The translations under genes and the position numbers were made by a program. Of a stretch of 64,000 bases of DNA, positions 58,709 through 64,000 are shown piece by piece (within the stretch, counting starts at the first letter, position 1; each line of letters starts with the position of its first letter). The stretch is from Nematostella vectensis. Lineage: Eukaryota > Cnidaria > Anthozoa > Actiniaria > Edwardsiidae. A model generated the notes under the pieces. The model was not told where the DNA came from, searched no databases, and was given only the letters and a program-made list of their open reading frames with translations. Location of the stretch: positions 15,245,181-15,309,180 of the forward strand of contig NC_064036.1 of assembly GCF_932526225.1 (NCBI RefSeq), in the 5' to 3' direction.

Positions 58709-58916
58709 GCGGTTTCCAGTTTCTCGTGTGGTCTTTAATATGGAGGTAGATGGTCTCAATTATTAAATAAGAATTCTAGCTGAGCAATGGTAGGGAAACC
58801 TTAACGTAAAAATTGGCTAGACTTCGATGTGATTTTCGCGTCATTTTAATTGTGTGAACTGCGCGACCTTCAAAATACAGCGAAATGATAATGAAAGAAG
58901 AGAGAGAGCGAGATTT

Positions 58917-59103
58917 AAGCCCCGTGCAAACTGCGCCAGCAACTGCCAGCATTGCTGGTGAATTTTCACTTGACTGACTATAGGACAAAGGAAATGTCAA
59001 AATGGGAGTTAGACTTTTCGACATTTCCTTTGTCTTGTGGTCAGTCGAGCAAGAATTCGCCAGCAATGCTGGCCGGTTTTGGCGCAGTTTGCACAGGGCT
59101 TTA
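58917..59103. mobile_element. Foldback MITE, 187 bp
   Basis: AAGCCCCGTGCAAACTGCGC at the left matches inverted GCGCAGTTTGCACAGGGCTT at the right. The arms continue with GCCAGCATTGCTGG and GACAAAGGAAATGTC around a short loop. Almost the whole element can fold into one hairpin. Confidence 0.85.
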
Positions 59104-59266
59104 GATGATTTAGAAGTTTCTAGATACATCTCTTTTCAAAATATAAATAACAAAATCAGGATAGTTAAATTATTGGGGTGCAGAATTACGAAATTAAAAA
59201 AAACGTTCACATGGAGCTCTAAGTAGAAAAGCATATTTTCCTTACACATCACAAGCACTGGGACTA

Positions 59267-59598
59267 CAGGCCCGTACCCAGGATTTTTCTTGGGGGTGTG
59301 CGAAATCCGAAAAAGTGGACTTAATTTTTCCGGGGGGGGGGGGGGGGGGGGGGAGTGAGGGAGTTTTCTGATAAAAATCTAACCACCCCTGAAATAACAA
59401 AAAGGGTTTTTTTATGCCTTTGCAGTGTCTATACGGGACGTTTATTGTCGAATTTGGCTACATACCATACTTATGATTTTGAGTTTTGTCTACAAACTAC
59501 AAATAGCACGTCTATTGAGAACTAAAAGTGGACTTTAGGCCGTTGTGGGGGGGGGGGGGTGCGTTCGCACCCCCTGCACCCCCCTGGGTACGGGCCTG
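59267..59598. mobile_element. Complete CAGGCCCGTACCCAGG-family element
   Basis: Terminal repeats CAGGCCCGTACCCAGG and its near complement CCTGGGTACGGGCCTG, flanked on both sides by GACTA (5-bp duplication). The interior includes two long G tracts and no ORF. Related copies or fragments occur at 15636-15972, 51080-51180 and more distantly 61424-61581. Confidence 0.85.
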
Positions 59599-59603
59599 GA
59601 CTA

Positions 59604-60500
59604 GGCTGGAATTGCGATGAGAACGCCTGGGACTAGGCTGAACACAAGAAACCCGATAAGAACGCCTGGGATGGACTAGGCTGAACACAGGAAACCCGAT
59701 AAGAACGCCTGGGACTAGGCCGAACACAGGAAACCCGATAAGAACGCCTGGAACTAGGCCGAACACAGGAAACCCGATAACAACGCCTTGGACTAGGCTG
59801 AACACAGGAAACCTGATAAGAATGCCTGGGACTAGGCTGAACACAGGAAACCCGATAACAACGCTTTGGACTAGGCTGAACACAGGAAACCTGATAAGAA
59901 CGCCTGGGACTAGGGTGAACACAGGAAACCCGGTAAGAACGCCTTGGACTTGGCTGAACACAGGAAACCCTGTAAGAACGCCTGGGACTAGGCTGAACAC
60001 AGGAAACCCGATAAGAACGCCTGGGACTAGGCTGAACACAGGAAACCCGATAAGAACGCCTGGGACTAGGCTGAACACAGGAAACCCGATAAGAACGCCT
60101 TGGACTAGGGTGAACACAGGAAACCCGATAAGAACGCCTGGGACTAGGCTGAACACAGGAATCCCAGTAAGAACGCCTGGGACTAGGCTGAACACAGGAA
60201 ACCCGATAAGAACGCCTGGGACTAGGCTGAACACAGGAAACCCGATAAGAACGCCTGGGACTAGGGTGAACACAGGAAACCCGGTAAGAAAGCCTGGGAC
60301 TAGGCTGAACACAGGAAACCCGATAAGAACGCCTGGGACTAGGGTAAACACAGGAAACCCGATAAGAACGCCTGGGACTAGGGTGAACACAGGAAACCCG
60401 GTAAGAACGCCTGGGACTAGGCTGAACACAGGAAACCCGATAAGAACGCCTGGGACTAGGCTGAACACAGGAAACCCGGTAAGAAAGCCTGGGACTAGGC
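59604..60500. repeat. 39-bp minisatellite, about 23 units
   Basis: The unit contains AAGAACGCCTGGGACTAGGC and TGAACACAGGAAACC. Units vary at a few positions (CCGATAAG/CCGGTAAG, GGCTGAA/GGGTGAA). The 13-codon unit keeps frames open on both strands for up to 318 codons, which I judge non-coding. The CAGGCCCGTACCCAGG element ends directly at the array edge. Confidence 0.95.
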
Positions 60501-60825
60501 TGGTTCCAACGTGTACTGCAATTCAAACCATTCCCATTCTCTCCCACGAGCTTGTATCAGAGTCTTATCAGACGCGTTTTCAGACAAAAAGACGCCGCAT
60601 CGTCTGGTTTACTCTAACTTATCTGAAATGAGGTAAAGCCGCGCAGACTTTATGTCGATGTCATGTACTAGAAAGATTAAAATCAAACATGAATGCTGTT
60701 TTTAGCAAGATAAATAAATGATCAGAAATGCCCAAGGGCTGAGTCCTTGATGACTACAGCGGTTTCTCAAGGGTCAGATAAAAACAAAAACAGCTTGCAC
60801 TATATTCCCATGCCTTCGTTAAATA

Positions 60826-60890
60826 AAATAAAATAAAAATAAATAAAATAAAACAAAATAAAATAAAATGAAAATAATATTCCTCTTATT
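60826..60890. repeat. AAAATA-type low-complexity tract
   Basis: AATAA/AAATA pentamer-like repeats for about 60 bp. Confidence 0.8.
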
Positions 60891-60899
60891 ATATCACAG

Positions 60900-63030
60900 G
60901 CTGGAAGCCATAGATTACACGGAAGTATTCACGCACACTGTGCTATTAACGCTGCGCTTTGTGTATCCTACGTGCGATCATCTAGTCCCAAAATATCCCT
61001 CAATCGCCGACCCCGTAATTTCTTTTTCCACCTTCCATGGGTGGGGCGCCTTCCATGGGTGGGGTCCGCCTATTGAAGGATCCGCACGTGCCATACAACA
61101 CACAACTGGTCAGTAAACAAGCATTTCAGTCACATAGTCACACACTGAGGATGTGTAGGATTCAAAAAAGATTCAGGCATAAAAAGTATGGCGCTTTCAA
61201 TATTGATCCGTGGGATACGAACACTGACGCGTCAATAACAAAGACATGCAGCAAGTATGATGCGTTAAACACCTGTGTGATTCGAACACTAGAGACGCCA
61301 ACAAAAATATAAATAGCTGAATCGATTTTAAACATGAAGGGACTTTGTGCTAGTTCTATATATTATACGTACCGTGCTTGGAAGCTGAGAGGGTTTAAAC
61401 ACCAGAATTTATATCAATCAATACAGGCGCGTACACAGGGGGGTGCGCAGAAGTCGTGCGCATCCCCCCTTGGCGGCCATAAGTGGATCATTTCTTATTA
61501 GGGAATCTTCAAATACTATGCTTTTTCCATATGATATCTATGACTGCGCACCCCCCTCGGCCAACCCTGGGAACGAGCCTGTAATGGATATATTCATACA
61601 AGCAGTTCACATGTGTCACAAGAAAACTGAGAGGGTAGAAACCAACGTCAATACCAACAGTATTTATAAATGTACCGTTAACATACGTGTCATATGGAAC
61701 CTGAGAGGATGTGTGCATTTCACACATAAACCAGCCCAACAAACAGCTTGACAGTTAGTGAATATGCAGCTTTCTGTCTACGTGTCATCAGAAATCTGAG
61801 AGGGTGTGAGAGCCACCCATTTAAAGAGATGGCATATGGGAGGCTGGCATTAGTTGCCCGGAAGGAAAGAGGTGATACCATAATCATGTTTTTGCAACTG
61901 ATAGAAAAGCAAAGATCGACATCTGCTGATTGAACAGGGAAGGAAGGGTGTGCATGGGAGTGAGATTTTCGTGAACAGATTTTTTTTGGGTCTACTCCAG
62001 CAAATGTCCATTTTATCTGGGATTAAAAAAAAACAGAAGTGTATGCATGCTTCTTGATTGATGCATCTAAAATCTTATCCAACATAATATGGTAAACAAG
62101 AGAATAGTAGATAACGTGAAGAACCTCATGAATAGCACCCTGAAAAACTATCAGCCAGAAGGGGTCCTTGTTTTTGTGCTTGCCCTATTTCTGCATTCAA
62201 AATAGCAGCATTTATCTACCAGACTAGCTTTAGCTGAATCTTCAGCCATCTACTTTTTTATGCGTTACACTACCACCCCTGGCGTTAAATACCCGTACGT
62301 GACAACTGAATAACGCCTCTGGTCTAGCCAACTAAATCCATACCATGTAAATTAGATTGACATTTCAGTAGCGAACTTAAACCACTACAAATACAAAACT
62401 TGATCTCCCCTCCACCTTGGCGTATGAAACAACAAGGAGAAAACAAAAATCAAGCATGGAAAAACAAAACGAGTAAAATCAAGTCGCTAAAACATGAGAA
62501 GAGGTTTCTATTTGCTGTATTTCATTTCACAAATAATATATCCATGAGCTTCTCTATATGCGGGTAACAGACAGGCGAGGGCTATTAATAGAGCTCAAAT
62601 TCACACATAACAGGAAAACACCAAAGACGTCAAACGGGCGAAAAACTCGAACTATATTTCAAAAAAGGCGCAAGTCTAGAAAACCTTACGATTCTCTGAT
62701 TTAGTTTCATAATGTTTAAGCTAAGCTTTTTTTTGCAATCTCTTAGGGGAAGATCCCCCCCCCATTCAGCTATCCCTTAGGGTTATTATTTTTTCAGACG
62801 CGCATATGTGACTTCCCCCTCCCCCTTCCCCCACGGTACTGAGTGCCCGTGCAAGTGATGGAAGCAAAAAGACGAGATGGAGCATTTAGTGTTGTGTAGT
62901 GGGGGAGGGGATTTTACCAAAAGGGGCTAAAGAAAGTAGTATGGAAAAGGTGCCTAGAAAGGGGAAACAAGCACAGAAACCACAAATACTTTAAGAAATA
63001 ACGTGTGTCTTTTAACTGAACTTTTATTTC
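60900..63030. other. Gene-poor stretch
   Basis: It contains the small inverted-repeat element at 61424-61581 and a doubled CTTCCATGGGTGGGG at about 61032-61065. Several copies of GAGAGGGTGTGAGAG/CTGAGAGGGTTTAAAC-like motifs occur at about 61385, 61628 and 61798 (spacing about 170-240 bp). No gene is supported. Confidence 0.4.
61424..61581. mobile_element. Short inverted-repeat MITE, CAGGCGCGTACACAGG
   Basis: Left end CAGGCGCGTACACAGGGGGG, right end CCCTGGGAACGAGCCTG. A second-tier GTGCGCAG/CTGCGCAC is also inverted. It is related to the element at 59267-59598. No convincing target duplication. Confidence 0.65.
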
Positions 63031-63034
63031 CTAC

Positions 63035-63350
63035 TCAGGCGCCTAAGCTGGGGCAGGGAACAGTGGGAAGGAGTCTGGGAGACTGGGAAGGAGACGAAAG
63101 CAAGAGCCTCGGTGTCAGTTTAGGATCAGTATCCATCGATAGGTTAGGCTGACTTTCTGAGCGCAAGACAGACTCAGCTACACTGTGGACTTCTTCGAAA
63201 GCGACTGAAAATTCGGATCGGTATAGTTTTGCTAAAAAATTGTTGCTTAAGGGTATGGCAATGTTGTTCGCGAGTGCAATCAAGTAGGGGGAACATAGAG
63301 ACAATTCTTCCACTAGCAATGATAACAGGCTATCGATCCCATGTTTGGGT
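63035..63350 (-). CDS. 3'-terminal exon of an unidentified gene (partial)
   Basis: On the minus strand an open frame runs from a CGCAG acceptor-like site (about 63362-63358) to a TGA at 63037-63035. AATAAA follows the stop within about 10 bases, as at a real transcript end. The peptide (about 105 aa) is Ser/Leu/Pro-rich toward its end (LLLSSPSQSPRLLP) and has no motif I recognise. No ATG in good context begins it, so its other exons should lie upstream, beyond the window or undetected at 63.4-64 kb. Confidence 0.4.
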
Positions 63351-63362
63351 ACTATGATTGCT

Positions 63363-64000
63363 GCGATAATAGTTCATTAGTGAAAGACATTTCGTTTGTT
63401 GTATCCTGTGTTTCGATTTATTTCTGGTTATCTGCGGGCGTGACAAGTAAAGACTGTGATGTCTGTCTATTTTAAAGAACGGGAAAACGTCTTTTGTATC
63501 TTACTTCCTGTTCTGCCTCGCTTTTTTCAATGTTATCTGCAAAATTGGCGTCTACAATGGCGGTTTTTTCAAAATGCCGAAGGACATTTCAAATAAAAAA
63601 AACATGATAAAAAAGTGAGATGACGCTTATTAGAATTCACTATCTAGCCCGCTTTTTGTTCATGCGCGAACAAAAAGCGCATGAAGAAACTAGTGATGAC
63701 AATTCAAATCGGAAAAGGTCTGGCGGGGATTTTAAGTGCACGGAACTCCCACTTCAGATGCCACATAGCGAATGCAAGGTCTGAAAGTATTTCTGCTCGA
63801 AGAGAATTATCATCTTACCCAAAATGAAAGGTTTCAAAATATGATAAAGGCAGGGAAAAGGAATTCAGGAAAAAGGCTAATAATAAGCTGGACATTAAGT
63901 TTATGCCCTAATTTCGATTACTCGCAGGCAACGTAGACCTGAAACGGCGGCTATAACTCATATTATTTTGCGCTGCCCCGACAGGAAGAAGCCGTGTTTC
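63363..64000. other. Window end, nothing recognised
   Basis: It contains a short inverted repeat GCGCTTTTTGTTC/GAACAAAAAGCGC (about 63650-63685) with CATGCGC between the arms. No exon found. Confidence 0.4.

Noticed and set aside
59512..60631. ORFs of about 270-318 codons in the 39-bp array
   Set aside because: Open in several frames on both strands at once, as expected of a repeat and not of a gene.

Overview
This is eukaryotic nuclear DNA, AT-rich, with intron-split genes that use GT-AG splice sites and many short inverted-repeat transposons. The mix of genes suggests a cnidarian, probably an anthozoan such as Nematostella. It holds two rhodopsin-type GPCRs, an MMP ending in a ShK domain, a GPI-anchor-type cysteine-rich protein, an animal RPL10A and LINE/Penelope remnants. 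The organism call is inference. Exons were assembled by hand from splice sites and reading phase.

Layout. 1.65-3.06 kb: two-exon divergent GPCR (+) whose last codons are the first unit of a 51-bp minisatellite (3.0-3.95 kb). 6.2-12.5 kb: MMP-ShK metalloproteinase (+); its second intron carries a 1.7-kb 36-bp minisatellite and a TTAA-flanked transposon. 14.2-22.2 kb: beta-hexosaminidase (-), rebuilt in 12 exons including a 31-nt microexon, with two alternative signal-peptide first exons. 23.95-25.97 kb: ATP-grasp ligase-like gene (-), with a possible untranslated first exon near 28.3 kb. 26-42.9 kb: gene-poor, filled with transposon remains (nested inverted-repeat elements at 29.75-30.23 and 31.8-36.6 kb, a LINE remnant, a TAA microsatellite). 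42.9-43.9 kb: cysteine-rich Ly6-like surface protein (+), followed after 23 bp by a TTAA-flanked element that carries a tRNA-like gene. 45.2-51.9 kb: ribosomal protein gene RPL10A (-); its third intron holds a TTAA-flanked element with an intact hAT-like transposon (802-aa transposase) inside it. 53.3-54.3 kb: hairpin, then a large head-to-head inverted dimer of a Penelope-like 3' end with hammerhead-ribozyme-like motifs. 57.26-58.38 kb: intronless GPCR (+). 58.5-61.6 kb: foldback elements and a 39-bp minisatellite. 63.0-63.4 kb: 3'-terminal exon of an unidentified gene (-).

The genes do not form one pathway. They are unrelated neighbours: receptors, extracellular or lysosomal hydrolases, a ligase, a surface protein and a housekeeping ribosomal protein. 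The unusual content is the mobile DNA: at least five different TTAA-flanked inverted-repeat elements, two elements with apparent 5-bp target duplications, an inverted Penelope dimer, and three minisatellites with unit lengths of 36, 39 and 51 bp. Those unit lengths are all multiples of three, so the arrays stay open in several frames and mimic long genes.
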